Positions 12,177-23,092 of a stretch of DNA of 64,000 nt are shown here, one piece after another. The position numbers were made by a program, and so were the translations under genes. The DNA is from Ilex aquifolium (lineage: Eukaryota; Streptophyta; Magnoliopsida; Aquifoliales; Aquifoliaceae), in NCBI GenBank assembly GCA_951799425.1, contig OX637393.1, positions 38,389,744 through 38,453,743 of the forward strand, read 5' to 3'. Under the pieces are notes generated by a model. It was not told the origin of the DNA and did not search any database. It saw only the letters and a program-made list of their open reading frames with translations. The first letter of the stretch is position 1. The number at the start of each line of letters is the position of its first letter.

Positions 12177-12799
12177 GCTATGTATTTTCTTGCCATATGT
12201 TAACTATTATTCTCTCATAGAGATTAAAAAAAATGAGCACAATTTTCACTTCGCATATTTGGGTGAAAATAACATCGTCATATACTCGAATTCTATATAA
12301 TTGGCTAAAGAGTTTTCTCGATGATCCCTTTCACTAATGAAGAAGGTAAGAGAAGAGCAAGAAATGAGGGAAAGATCTTGGTTTCATTTGATATAAGTCT
12401 CCTTATTTATTTGATAAAAATACTTTCAATAAATTTTTAGTGTACTCCATCAAAAAAAATTTGGTATACGCATCGTTACTCCTTAAAAGGACGTGGATCA
12501 ACTAAGAATTATTAGGGCAACCAAAAGAATAGGGTAAAAGAGCAATAAAAAAATAAAAATTAAAACTAAGTGTATTATGACAATTTTTTTGGTCACTAAG
12601 GATAGACATGAACTTATTAAGTCATTAAGGATAAGAGATATGAAAATTTTGGTAAGTAGGTTTGATAGCCTATTTTCTTTTCTTTTTTTATTTTCTATTC
12701 TACCCTCCAATAGAATGTTGGCAGTATACACACACAATTTATTGATTATATCTCCTTCCTCTATCCTCTCTTCTCTCTCTTCCATCTATTATCTCTCTC

Positions 12800-13380
12800 A
12801 CCTTTCTTATATATATATATAACACACGACCACAGTAACAGTAACAACACAGTGACATAACCACATTGATATAATGACACTCACAATGACACAACCACAA
12901 TGACACATCAACACATCCACATTGGCAGAGCGACAATGGTTGTTACTATCACAATAGAATATATTTTTCACAGTTATATGAGAAATTAATGTTATATTAA
13001 CATACATTTTCACAGTGACAGTGGTTGTTACTATCACAATAGAACATATTTTCACAGTGACACGACGACATACACAATACACAACTGCTATGTATAATAA
13101 TTTTTGCTGCGATATAACAATTATTGTGTATACATATATACACACACACATATACATGAAAGAGATTTGCTTGTGAGAGAAATTTACATAAAGAGAGAGA
13201 TATGTGGGAGAGAGAGAACATAAGACATGAGGGAGAGAGAAATTTATTAGGATCTGTGAGAGAGGGAGAGATCTTAAATGAGAGAGAAATTGCGTGAGAT
13301 ATTTTAGGATATGAATGAGGATTTTTAGGATTTGTATTTATTTTAGGGTCTTTATTGTCTTTTCTCATCTACATTATGTG
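12800..13380. repeat. simple-sequence and low-complexity tract
   Basis: TA repeat, then an ACA-rich stretch with two near-identical copies of GGTTGTTACTATCACAATAG (about 12938 and 13023) and a looser third near 13853. This is followed by a GA-rich tract (GAGAGAGA with short interruptions) from 13160 to 13290. ORFs across it are compositional artefacts. Confidence 0.75.
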
Positions 13381-15600
13381 TATTGACTAATTGACCAAAA
13401 AGATTGTTACATTGGACCGGCCTCCAAATATCCCTAAAATAAATCACTTGATCATTTGGACTAGGGCTGATAATCGAGCTGAGCTACTCGAGCTTGTTTG
13501 GGTACTCTTTTTGGGCTCGGTTTAGGCTCGATTTGTTTTCTAAATGAGTCGAACTTGAATAATTTTTTGGATTCGTTTAGAAAAAATAGTCCAAAAGGCT
13601 TGGCTCGATTATCAACCTTAATTTGGATAAGGCAAGTTTATCTTCTCCAATAGCAATGAAATGAAATACTAATTGAGCCTCCTCCTATATAGCTTCAGTA
13701 TAGTCACTCGTTTGGTAGTAAAACTTATGTGACCTTTGGATTTTTATCTTGTAATATTACACTATATTGTTGTATCCATAAGTACCTTCGTTTAGGGGCA
13801 ACCTCACATAAATGGGAGCCTTAGACGAAAGTATTAGATGAGATGCACAATAATTGTTACTGTCATAATAGAATATATTTAAAAATTAATACATACTTAT
13901 TAAAATTTATTTTTATCATTTTTCAAAGAACGAATCTCAATGAAAATTACGAATTGTAAGCTACTCATACTCACTTTGTTTTCTAGTCATTTTGCATGTT
14001 TTTCTCGTGTATTGTACAAAAATAATTAAGTAAAAAATCTTTTGGGGGGTAATTGAGAAAACATTTTATGGCTAGGTAAGAATTAGTTGAATGAGAAATG
14101 AAGTAAGGTGAAGTTTGTTAAAATTACTCAAGGGGAGTATATATAAAAATTTGACATGAAGTTACTTCATTATTCTTTTCTTATTTTACACTTATTATTT
14201 ACTTGTATGAACACCAACTAAAGGGAGAACTTGTTTTCAATAGTCTTTTCTAAATCTATTATTTTGAATCATAATTAGGCTAGCATTGCTTATATATATG
14301 TTGAATTGCAATTATATGATGCTAACATGAAATTTCTTTTTTGCTTCTCTTGGTGATTTCTATGCTTGTGATTATATTATATCATTTACATATATGATGT
14401 TTTTCATGATGTAGTGGTTGAACTATTGTGTACAGGACTATAATCTTCAAAGCAACATCAGTAAGATAATTTTGTATATGGATATAAGATTGTGAGACTT
14501 GTACTCGAGTATTGAGATTTTTTATAATTCGTTTTGTTCATTGTGGTTTTGAAGTTGAAGTATTGAATTGTTTAACCTTGTATTTTATCACGAAATTGTC
14601 AAAGGGGGAGATCATTAAAAAATTGATTATAATTGACTAATTTTCGTTAAGTCTTAATATAAATCTCAATCTAAGTTCATGGTCATGTTGTTTCAAAAAT
14701 CAAGTTTTGAAAGCTTCAAAGAAGAGAGGAGTTCAAACTTCAAAACCAAATCAAGAGATCTCCAATCCACCTTGAAGAGTTTAGGACAAATGTAATAACC
14801 TAGATACGTAAGAATCCTTGGTTTAATTTTAGACTTTGGCTCATTAGATTAATAGAAATTGGACTTAGAATTATATGAATGACTTTTAAGCTTTTCATGA
14901 AAAAGGTTTTCTAAACATCAAAATGGTTTTTGAAAACATAGGATGAGTCATGTTTCAAATCTTAATTGTGCAACACTCTTTACTGATCAACAGGTCAAGT
15001 TTTTGATTAGTTTTTAGATTAAAAACCAGTAGAGACTGTCTTTTGCTCGTTCGCTTTCGACTAGAGTAGTCTCTGAACATTTAGGAAAAAAAAATCAAAG
15101 GAGGCAATTCAATCTATAGTAAAGATGGCTATGTAGGTCGCTCGAATGGCCTACAGTCCGCTCGCCACCGCTTGAGCGGTCTTTGTTGGACTAACCTGGT
15201 ATCACCCTTTGACTGTTCACTCACAGTTTGAGCGGTCCTTTGCGAATTTCTATTTTATTTGTCCCTAAGACAACTCTGATTCTAGGGTCTCTAAATAAAG
15301 TAAGCCCCTTTCTATCTTGGGTAAGCCTCTACGAGGTAGAAAAAAATTATCACACATTGAAAAAGTAGATCTTGCTCGGTTGTGTGCATCCTAGAACATT
15401 CTCGAGAAGCTTAGATTAGATGGTTCATTGTGGCATTCACATCCAAGTGAAGCTACTCAAGACATCCATGGGTATATCCGAAGGAGAGGTTGACAAGGAA
15501 GGAACCATCTAACTGTGGGGTGTATGTTTGTTTGGGGTATAATAATGGTATAAGGGGGTGGGATTGAGGGAAATAGTACTTGGGGCCCATTAATACTTTG
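13381..15600. other. intergenic, no gene recognised
   Basis: AT-rich DNA without supportable coding sequence. Around 13465-13620 is a GAGCTCGA-like repetitive stretch common in plant repeats, and around 15140-15240 two GAGCGGTC motifs. I see nothing else. Confidence 0.5.
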
Positions 15601-15626
15601 TTTTTTTTATCTCGAAAATGGGAATT

Positions 15627-16458
15627 TCATTCAATAGATGGAAAATGACTACAATCAAAAAGCAAGATAGACCTTAACTCAGATGGAGGATTAGAAACCC
15701 AATCCTGAGGTAAGGACTGGGTGAGACTAGCTCTCGCCACCCAGTGGGCTGCCTTGTTTGTGGCTCGAGGCCGATAAACAAAGTGTAGACTGAAAATTGC
15801 AGTGGCTAATCTAATGTCTGCGTCAAATATTGCGATTTCCCATGGAGGCTCATCCTCTCCAGTGCACAGTTTGATAAAACTTTCGCAATCACTTTCTAAT
15901 GTCACATGTAAGATTTGTATAGAAGAAGCCATCAAACAGGCCTCTTGAACTGCAGCTACCTCTGAATAAAGGCTTGAAACAACAAGGACTCTTTTGGAAA
16001 CTCCTTCCCGCAGCCTCCGAGTAGTATCTCTGCAGACAACACCAATTGAGGCTTGTTTGGGATTAAGCATGAAGGTACCATTGCAGTTAAATTTAACTCT
16101 TTCAGGTGGAGGGGACTCCCAAAGTTGACTTTGTAACAGGTTATGCTGCCCTGGGTTGTGGTCATTCTTTTTCTGTTTGGATAGAGCGAGGCACTTCGAT
16201 CTCTATTAATTACCATTACCTGAACAGGAGTGACGTGTTGGAATATAGCCTCATTTCTCTTCTTCCAAATGATCCAACCCAGTATGGCTACTTTACTTAG
16301 CACTTCTACTTCGTTATCATGGCCTTTCACAGATTCCGTCAAGATTGAAGTCCACTCTTGGACTGATAGAAAGCGTTGCTAATCCGATCGAATCCCCAAG
16401 TCACAACCAAACCAAACCTTCGGAGTCCAGTCACAAGAGAAAAGAAGATGTTCAGTAG
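15627..16458 (-). pseudogene. LINE 3' part: end of zf-RVT and RNase H domain
   Basis: Minus strand. The segment next to the insertion reads STEHLLFSCDWTPKVWFGCD, the end of a zf-RVT (Cys/His) domain. It is followed by LGWIIWKKRNEAIFQ, which precedes the RNase H domain in plant LINEs. The RNase H fold (RVT_3 family) spans about 15660-16070: ASIGVVCRDTTRR at its start, LESDCESFIKLC and NKAAHWVARASL in its core and end. A frameshift near 16070-16110 separates the linker from RNase H. This half encodes the very C-terminus of ORF2; the rest lies beyond the gypsy insertion at 26831 onward. Confidence 0.82.
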
Positions 16459-16463
16459 ATTCT
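16459..16463 (+). repeat. left target site duplication (GATTC) of the Tat-type element
   Basis: GATTC directly precedes the left LTR and is repeated at 26826-26830. Five bases is the expected length for a gypsy insertion. Confidence 0.9.
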
Positions 16464-17038
16464 GATGGGTCAAGCCCAAAAGGCCCAAAACCATACTGAA
16501 GCCCAATTGCAATTAAAGGCTCCAACTTATGGAGACCCGGCAGGCCCAATGAGATCCAAGTCCAACTAAGTTCACCATGGAGCTGCCTCAACTTAGCTAC
16601 AAGATCCAGAGAGCACTCAAGACCCCTCACATTCTCCTCTCGTAGTGGAAGCAGTCAACATTGACCGGGTCTTATGGAGAGCTCCTCAACGGCCTCACCC
16701 GTTGAGGAGAATTTGCAAGCTCCACCTGAATAGCTGGGTAGCTGCTACTTAGTAGCTCCATTTTGTTGAGGACTGACTATTAAATGTAAGCCCCACCAAC
16801 ACTTGGGGGGCATCACACCCTACAGAGCATACAACTCCTCTTCCTCTCCATTTTGTAACTCTCCGTTCTCATTACTTACCGGAATCAATAAAATACCGGC
16901 AACCCTTTGCCATTCCAAAGTGGACGTAGGTCATATTGACCGAACCACTATAAATTCTCTCTCTTTTTACTTTAATTGCTACCTTAATTTCCAAATTACT
17001 CGACTAGTGGTGTGCAAAGTCAATTTTGTGCATCAGCA
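16464..17038 (+). repeat. Tat-type element 5' LTR
   Basis: 575 bp, starting TGATGGGTCAAGCCC and ending GTGCATCAGCA. It pairs with 26250-26825. Contains AATCAATAAAATACCGG near 16881, a plausible polyadenylation signal. Confidence 0.93.
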
Positions 17039-17058
17039 GTTTGGCACCGTCTGTGGAA
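17039..17058 (+). promoter_or_regulatory. primer binding site of the Tat-type element
   Basis: GTTTGGCACCGTCTGTGGAA follows the 5' LTR directly. It resembles the TTGGCGCCGTCTGTGGGA leader seen next to many plant gypsy LTRs. The priming tRNA is not assigned. Confidence 0.65.
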
Positions 17059-17095
17059 AATTGACAAAATTCTCATTTTTAAACACTGTGAATCA

Positions 17096-18632
17096 ATGGC
17101 GATCACTACCCGATTGATGAACCAACATGAAGACAATCCACCACGAGAGGAGGAGGTTGCTCCTCCACTGGCCAATCCTGTCTCAAGTGCGCAGCAGATG
17201 TTGGAAACCATGCAGGAGCTTGTGGCCCAGAACCAACAGATCCTCCAATTAATGCTTGTTGCGTAGGGAGGAGCTCCACACCTTGGGCGTCAAGAGGCTC
17301 CCTACATGGAGGCACCCCATCATGGCGCCACTTTTGGAGCTCATTTGGGCGCCCAGCCTATGGGAGCTCCTTTGGGCGCCCAGCATGGGGGACCTCCCCA
17401 TGAGAGACTCCAACCTCCTCCTCCTCCTCCTCCAGCTCCTGCTCCTCACGGTGGAGACCATCCCTTCCATGAGAATGAGGGTGAAAATCAAAGCATGGGG
17501 CATGGGAGCCACTTTCACGACAATTCAAGAGGAGCTCCCAATTACTGGGACAAGAAGATCAAAGAAGTACAAAATCAGCTAGGTGACGTCTTCAATGCCA
17601 TGAAGGCGCAAGGACCTAAGACTGTGGACTATCTTGTTAGGCGAACTGACACACCTTTCAAGCCAGACGTGGCGAACTATCCCCTTCCTCAAAAGTTTAA
17701 AATGCCATCAGTGGAGACCTTTGACGGGAAGAAGGATCCACTGGACCATCTAGAGACTTACAAAACTCTAATGCAGCTGCACAGTGTCCCCGACGAAATC
17801 ATGTGCAGAGCGTTCCCAATCACCTTGAAGGGATCCGCTCGACAGTGGTTTGCCAAGCTCGCTCCAGCCTCCATTGCCTCATTTGCTGAGTTGAGCAGGT
17901 CCTTCGTGTCGCACTTCATTGGAGGGCGGCGCCATCAGAAGCCCGTTACTCACCTGCTCAGCATAAAGCAGGACAAGGACGAAAGCCTGAGAAACTACCT
18001 CACTCGTTTTAACGAGGAGGTCCTTCAGGTAGAAGAGCCCGATGACAAGGTGTCCATGACTGCCTTCTTGGGAGGCCTCCGCTCGTCAAGTTTCCTATTC
18101 TCGGTGATGAAGCGACCACCAAGGAGCATGCTGGAGCTACTAGCCAAAGCCCAAAAGTACATGAACGCAGAGGACATCATGAGAGCCATATGAGGTGAGT
18201 CGTCCAGAATAGGGGAGAAGAGACAGGAAAGAGACAGAGACGACAAAAAGGAGACCAGTAACAAGCATAACAGAACAGAGAGGGTACCTGTCAAGGACCA
18301 GCTTGGTCCTACTCCTCAGAGGGACCGACAGGCCTTCACTCCCCTCAACGCCGCTGTCGGGCACATCCTATTCCAGATCCAGGATGACCCCGCAGTAAAG
18401 TGGCCTGGGAGGATGAAGTCTCTCCCAAATCGCAGGAACCCAAGCAAGTACTGTCACTTCCATCGCGACCATGGCCATGACATCGACGACTGTTATGACC
18501 TCAAAAGGCAAATTGAGGACCTCATTCAACGTGGACACCTTCGCCAGTATATTGTCGGAATAGGACAAGCGCCGCCTCCACCTCACAATCCGGAAGATCC
18601 ACATCTCATTGGAGAGATTCACACCATTTTAT
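17096..18632 (+). pseudogene. Tat-type gag
   Basis: Structural polyprotein of the gypsy element. The start ATG at 17096 begins MAITTRLMNQHEDNPPREEE. The N-terminus has Gly-Ala-His/Gln repeats (GAHLGAQPMGAPLGAQHGG) and a Pro-rich run. The retrotransposon gag domain (about 17690-18070) shows FDGKKDPLDHLETYKTLMQL, LKGSARQWFAKL and FVSHFIGGRRHQKP. A Cys-His motif follows (CHFHRDHGHDIDDCYDLK, about 18449-18502), as in Tat nucleocapsid. The frame is interrupted by TAG at 17264 and TGA at 18191, then shifts near 18630. Everything upstream of that shift is one reading frame, so damage is mostly point mutation. Confidence 0.88.
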
Positions 18633-21600
18633 GGAGGGCTTGCAGGAGGAGGAGAATCCCTCTCTGCCATGAAGGCTCATGCTAGGAAAGCTAGGCACCT
18701 TGATGATGAGTGCCTACCCAAGGCGCCTAAGCATGGCAACAACGAAGTCATCTCCTTCTCAGACAAGGACTTAGAAGGAATCCAGCACCCCCACGACGAC
18801 CCTTTGGTGCTCACCATGACCGTTGCCAACTTCCAAGTACAAAGGATTCTAGTGGACAGTGGCAGCTCTGCGAACATCCTATTCGCAGAAGCTTATGACA
18901 AGCTCAATCTGGACAGGGAGAGACTCTAGCCCATAAGATCACCCCTCATTGGGTTCTCAGGGGAGAAGGTGTATCCACTAGGGTCCATCACCCTACCAGT
19001 CACTACCGGCGCTGCACCCCGAAGCTCTATGGTCATGGTCAATTTTCTGGTAATCGATTGTTCATCTGACTACAACATCATACTGGGGCGACCTGCTCTC
19101 AATACACTAAGAGTTGTGCCCTCCACCTATCACCTCATCCTCTGTTTTCCAACCCCTAATGGAGTTGGAGAGGTGAGAGGAGATCAGGTAGCAGCAAGGG
19201 AATGCTATGTCTCCTCAATGAAGATCAGGAAGCCACAGGAAGCGTTGCAAGTTGAAATCCTCTACCCAAGGGATGACTCCACCATAGAAAGAGGATAACC
19301 AGTTAAGGAGCTCATCCCATTAGCCTTAGATGTGGAACACCCAGACAGGAAGGTGTACATTGGCTCTTCTCTTTCTGAAGATCTGGTTCACCAACTAAGA
19401 GACTTTCTCATAAGTAACATGGACATTTTTGTATGGTCACATGCAGACCTTGAGGGAATTGACCCTGAGGTCCACCGCCTCAATGTCGACCCTCGTCACA
19501 AACCTATCCACCAAAAGCTAAGGGGCGCCTCCACTGAAAGGGCCCAAGCTATGGACAAAGAGGTTGGAAAGCTGATAGATAATGGAGCGGTCAGAGAAGT
19601 AACATATCCTAAATGGCTTTCCAATGTGGTAATGGTGACCAAGACCAATGGGAAGTGGCGCCTCTGCGTTGACTTTACAGAGCTCAACAAGGTGTGCCCA
19701 AAAGACAGTTATCCGCTACCAAGGATCGACCTCCTCATCGACGCCACAGCAGGGTACGAACTGCTCACCTTCCTGGATGCATATTCTGGATACAGCCAGA
19801 TCAGCATGCATCCCCCAGACCAGGAGAAGACATCCTTTATCACTCCGAAAGGGACCTACTGCTACAGGGTGATGCCCTTTGGGCTAAAGAATGCAGGGGC
19901 AACCTACCAGTAGTTGGTGAACAAAATGTTCCAGTCCCAGATCGGGCAAACGATGGAGGTCTACGTTAACGACATGTTGGTGAAGAGTCTTCAAGCAGCA
20001 GACCATGTTGACCATCTCCAAGAGACCGTCAACGTCCTACGGTCATATCACATGAAGCTGAATCCTGAGAAGTGCGCCTTCGGCGTAGGGTCAGGGAAGT
20101 TCTTAGGTTTTATGGTCAACCGTAGGGGAATTGAGGCAAACCCTGACAAGATCAAGGCAATCCTCAACATTAAGTCACCATCCTCAACCAAGGAGCTCCA
20201 GCGCCTCAATGGGAGAATCGCAGCACTCAATAGGTTCGTCTACAAGTCCGCAGACAAATGTCTCCCTTTCTTCAAAGTTCTTCGAAAGGCTTTCGAGTGG
20301 GGACCTGAGGCAGAGGAGGCCTTTTGATGGCTCAAAGCCTACCTGCCTACACCCCCCCTTCTATCACATGCCACTCCAGAAGAAGCTCTCCATTTGTACC
20401 TTTCTGCTTCCTCATCAGCAGTAAGCTCAGTGCTCGTCAGAAACGATAATGGAACACATAAACCTATTTATTACGTGAGTAGGGCATACCGATGGGTAGA
20501 GATGAGGTATTCGGAGCTAGAAAAGTTAGCACTCGCCTTGATCACGATGGCAAGACGACTGCGGCATTACTTTCAGAGTTATAGCATAGTTTTCATCACA
20601 GACCAACCTCTCAAAAGGATCTTGGGAAAGCCGGACGTATCCGGTAGACTTCTTAAGTGGGCAGTGAAACTCGGAGAGTTTGATATCCAGTATCAACCAA
20701 GGGTAGCCATCAAAGCACAAGTGTTGGCGGATTTCATTGCCGAGCTTACACTAACAAAGGAGCAGACCACTTCTGGCGCCCAGAATGGCGCCCAGGAAGC
20801 TCCCTCAGGCGCCCAACCAACCTCCTTGGGCGCCCAGCCACCCTTAGGTGCCTAGAATGGCGCCCAGGCAGCTCCCTCAGGCGCCCAGCACCCTCCTGGC
20901 GCCCAGAATGGTGCCCAGCCAGCCTCCTTGGGCGCCCAGCCACCCTCAGGCGCCCAGACTAGAGTCCAGCAAGCCCCCTTGGGCACCCAAACTCACTCTG
21001 GCGCCCAGGCAGCTCCTTCAGGCTCCCAAACCCCTTCCGGATCTTAGCTTGGTACCCAGGCAGCCCAACCTATGGCCTTACCTCCTCCAGAGACCTCTGA
21101 GCGGTTTACTCTATCACTCTGAAAATTCTACGTCGATGGCTCCTCAACCAACGAAGGAGGAGGAGTGGGCCTAGTCTTGATCAGCCCAGACAGCACCACT
21201 CTCAAGTATGCAGTAAAGCTTCACTTTCTTGCCTTCAATAATGAGGCGGAATACGAAGCCCTCCTCTCTGGATTAAGATTGGCAGCCGAAATGGAAGCCC
21301 AACATCTTACCACTTACAGCGATTCTCAACTGGTAGTTAATCAAGTAAAGGGCGAGTTTGAAGCAAATGGAGCAAGAATGCAAGAATACCTTAGTATGGT
21401 GAAAAGCCTAATCACAAAGTTTCACTACTTCGAGAACTGCCACATCCCTAGAGAAGACAACATGGCGGCCGACGCACTTGCGAGGTTTGCTTCAACCTTG
21501 GAAGCCCCACCAGGAGAACCAGCATTCATTGGTCACCAGTTCGAGCCAAGCAGGTTGGACATGGCGACCACCAATGTCAACTGTGCATCAGCTGAGTCGA

Positions 21601-22838
21601 ATTGGATGACCCCAATAAAGGCATATCTCCAAGAAGGTGTGCTGCCAGATGATCCTTTAGAGGCCAGGAAGCTGAGGATGAAAGCCGCCAAGTTCACTAT
21701 CCTGCAAGACACTCTGTACAAGAAAGGTTATTCCTTGCCTCTGCTGCGGTGCCTCTCACCAGAGGAAGCTCAATATGCCCTGTGAGAGATCCACGAGGGG
21801 ATCTGTGGGAACCACTCTGGAGGGCGCTCCCTTGCCCACAAGGCGCTTAGACAAGGCTACTTCTAGCCTTCCATGGCAAGGGACGCCCATGAGTTCTCCA
21901 AGAAATGTGACAAGTGTCAACGCTTCGCAATTGTGTCCAGGCAAGCTCCAGAGGAGTTCACAACCATTTCAAGTCCGTGGCCTTTCTCCAAGTGGGGCAT
22001 CGATATCCTAGGCCCCTTACCTCTCAGCAAGGGACAAAACAAGTTTGTGGTGGTGGCAGTCGACTATTTCACCAAGTGGGCAGAAGCCGAACCCTTAGCC
22101 AAAATCATAGACGTAAAGATTAAAGATTTTATATGGAAGAACTTGGTCTATCGCTTCGGGACTCCCCATGCCATTGTTAGTGATAACGCCAAGCAATTCG
22201 ACAATAAGCTGCTAAACTCCTTCTGCTCCGACCTTCATATAAGACAACCTCACTCCAGTCCAGCACACTCGCAAGCAAATGAAAAAGTAGAGGTCATGGT
22301 GAGAACGTTGCTACGCAACCTAAAGACAAGGCTTGAAAGAGCGAAGGGTCTTTGGGTGGACAAGCTACCAGGCGTATTGTGGGCCTATCGAACCACGCCA
22401 AGAACTCTCACTGGGGAGACCCCTTTCTCCCTCGTCTTTGGAACTGAGGCGGTCATCCCTGTGGAGATTGGGGTACACTCTCTAAGGGTCCAACACCACA
22501 ACCCCATCACTAACGAGGAAGGACTCCGCATCAACCTCGACTTGGTGGAGGAGGCAAGGGAGATGGCTATAGTCCGCAACGTGGAGTACAAAAGAAGCAT
22601 GGCGAAGTACTACAATTCGAGGGTGAAGCCTCGCTCCTTCCAACCAGGGGACCTGGTCCTCAAAAAAGTGATCCTCGCCACAAAAGATGCACGCGAAGGG
22701 AAACTGGGACCAAATTGGGAAGGACCTTACCTCATAACAGAAATAGTGAGGTTGGGCACCTACAAAATCCAGAACTTTGAAGGGAAGGCCTTACTCCATC
22801 CGTGGAATGCTGAACACTTGAAGAGGCACTACCAATGA
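18633..22838 (+). pseudogene. Tat-type pol: protease, RT, RNase H, second RNase H, integrase
   Basis: One reading frame broken by nonsense codons at 18927, 19296, 19911, 20325, 20853, 21045, 21120, 21783 and 21864. Aspartic protease: ILVDSGSSANILF near 18847. RT: CVDFTELNKVCPKDSYPLPR, LDAYSGYSQI, FGLKNAGATYQ, then YVNDM at 19962-19976 where the family has two Asp, so a catalytic residue is replaced by Asn. RNase H 1 at about 20394-20750 (VSRAYRWVEMRYSELEKLAL). A Gly-Ala-Gln repeat at about 20765-21060. RNase H 2 from about 21120 (EAEYEALLSGLRLA, YSDSQLVVNQVKGEFE, DNMAADALARF). Integrase 21785-22838: zinc-binding CDKCQRF, then GIDILGP, VSDNAKQFDN and a C-terminal GPNWEGPYLITEIV. It cannot be functional as it stands. 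Confidence 0.92.
20765..21060 (+). repeat. GGCGCCCAG minisatellite in pol (Gly-Ala-Gln repeat)
   Basis: Around a dozen copies of GGCGCCCAG or near variants at irregular spacing of 9 to 30 bases. On the plus strand they encode Gly-Ala-Gln interspersed with Pro/Ser/Ala. They sit exactly between the two RNase H domains. The core TGGGCGCCCA is its own reverse complement. Confidence 0.85.
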
Positions 22839-23092
22839 CACCTTGAGAGAGTCAAAAGTAATAAACAGTGGGGACTTGGTTTTATTTTCTACCTTTTTTG
22901 GGGATCATTACCCAACATTCAATGTACTTTTTTGGGGTAACCACCCAATATTGCAATGAATGAATAAAATTCTCTACATTTTACTCCAAAATGATTTTTG
23001 CATTTTTCATTCAATTTCAAAGGAGTACCAGTACAAAAGCAAGGTTATGAACCGTCTTTCCTAAAAAAAAAAAATCAGAAGTCTCCAATACT
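22839..23092 (+). other. spacer between integrase and the antisense gene
   Basis: Non-coding. Contains two similar lines, TTTTTTGGGGATCATTACCCAA and a TTTTTTGGGGTAACCACCC variant near 22892-22948, then an A-rich run. Convergent ends of pol and of the antisense gene flank it. Confidence 0.6.

Noticed and set aside
12001..12300. Plus-strand ORF of 99 codons over the poly-C tract
   Set aside because: Depends on a C27 homopolymer read as polyproline; no similarity or conserved start.
12739..13368. Minus-strand Cys/Val-rich ORFs
   Set aside because: Produced by ACA and GA simple repeats; no domain pattern.
20746..20943. Minus-strand Arg/Gly/Leu-rich ORF opposite pol
   Set aside because: Shadow of the palindromic GGCGCC repeat, not a gene; no exon signals around it.
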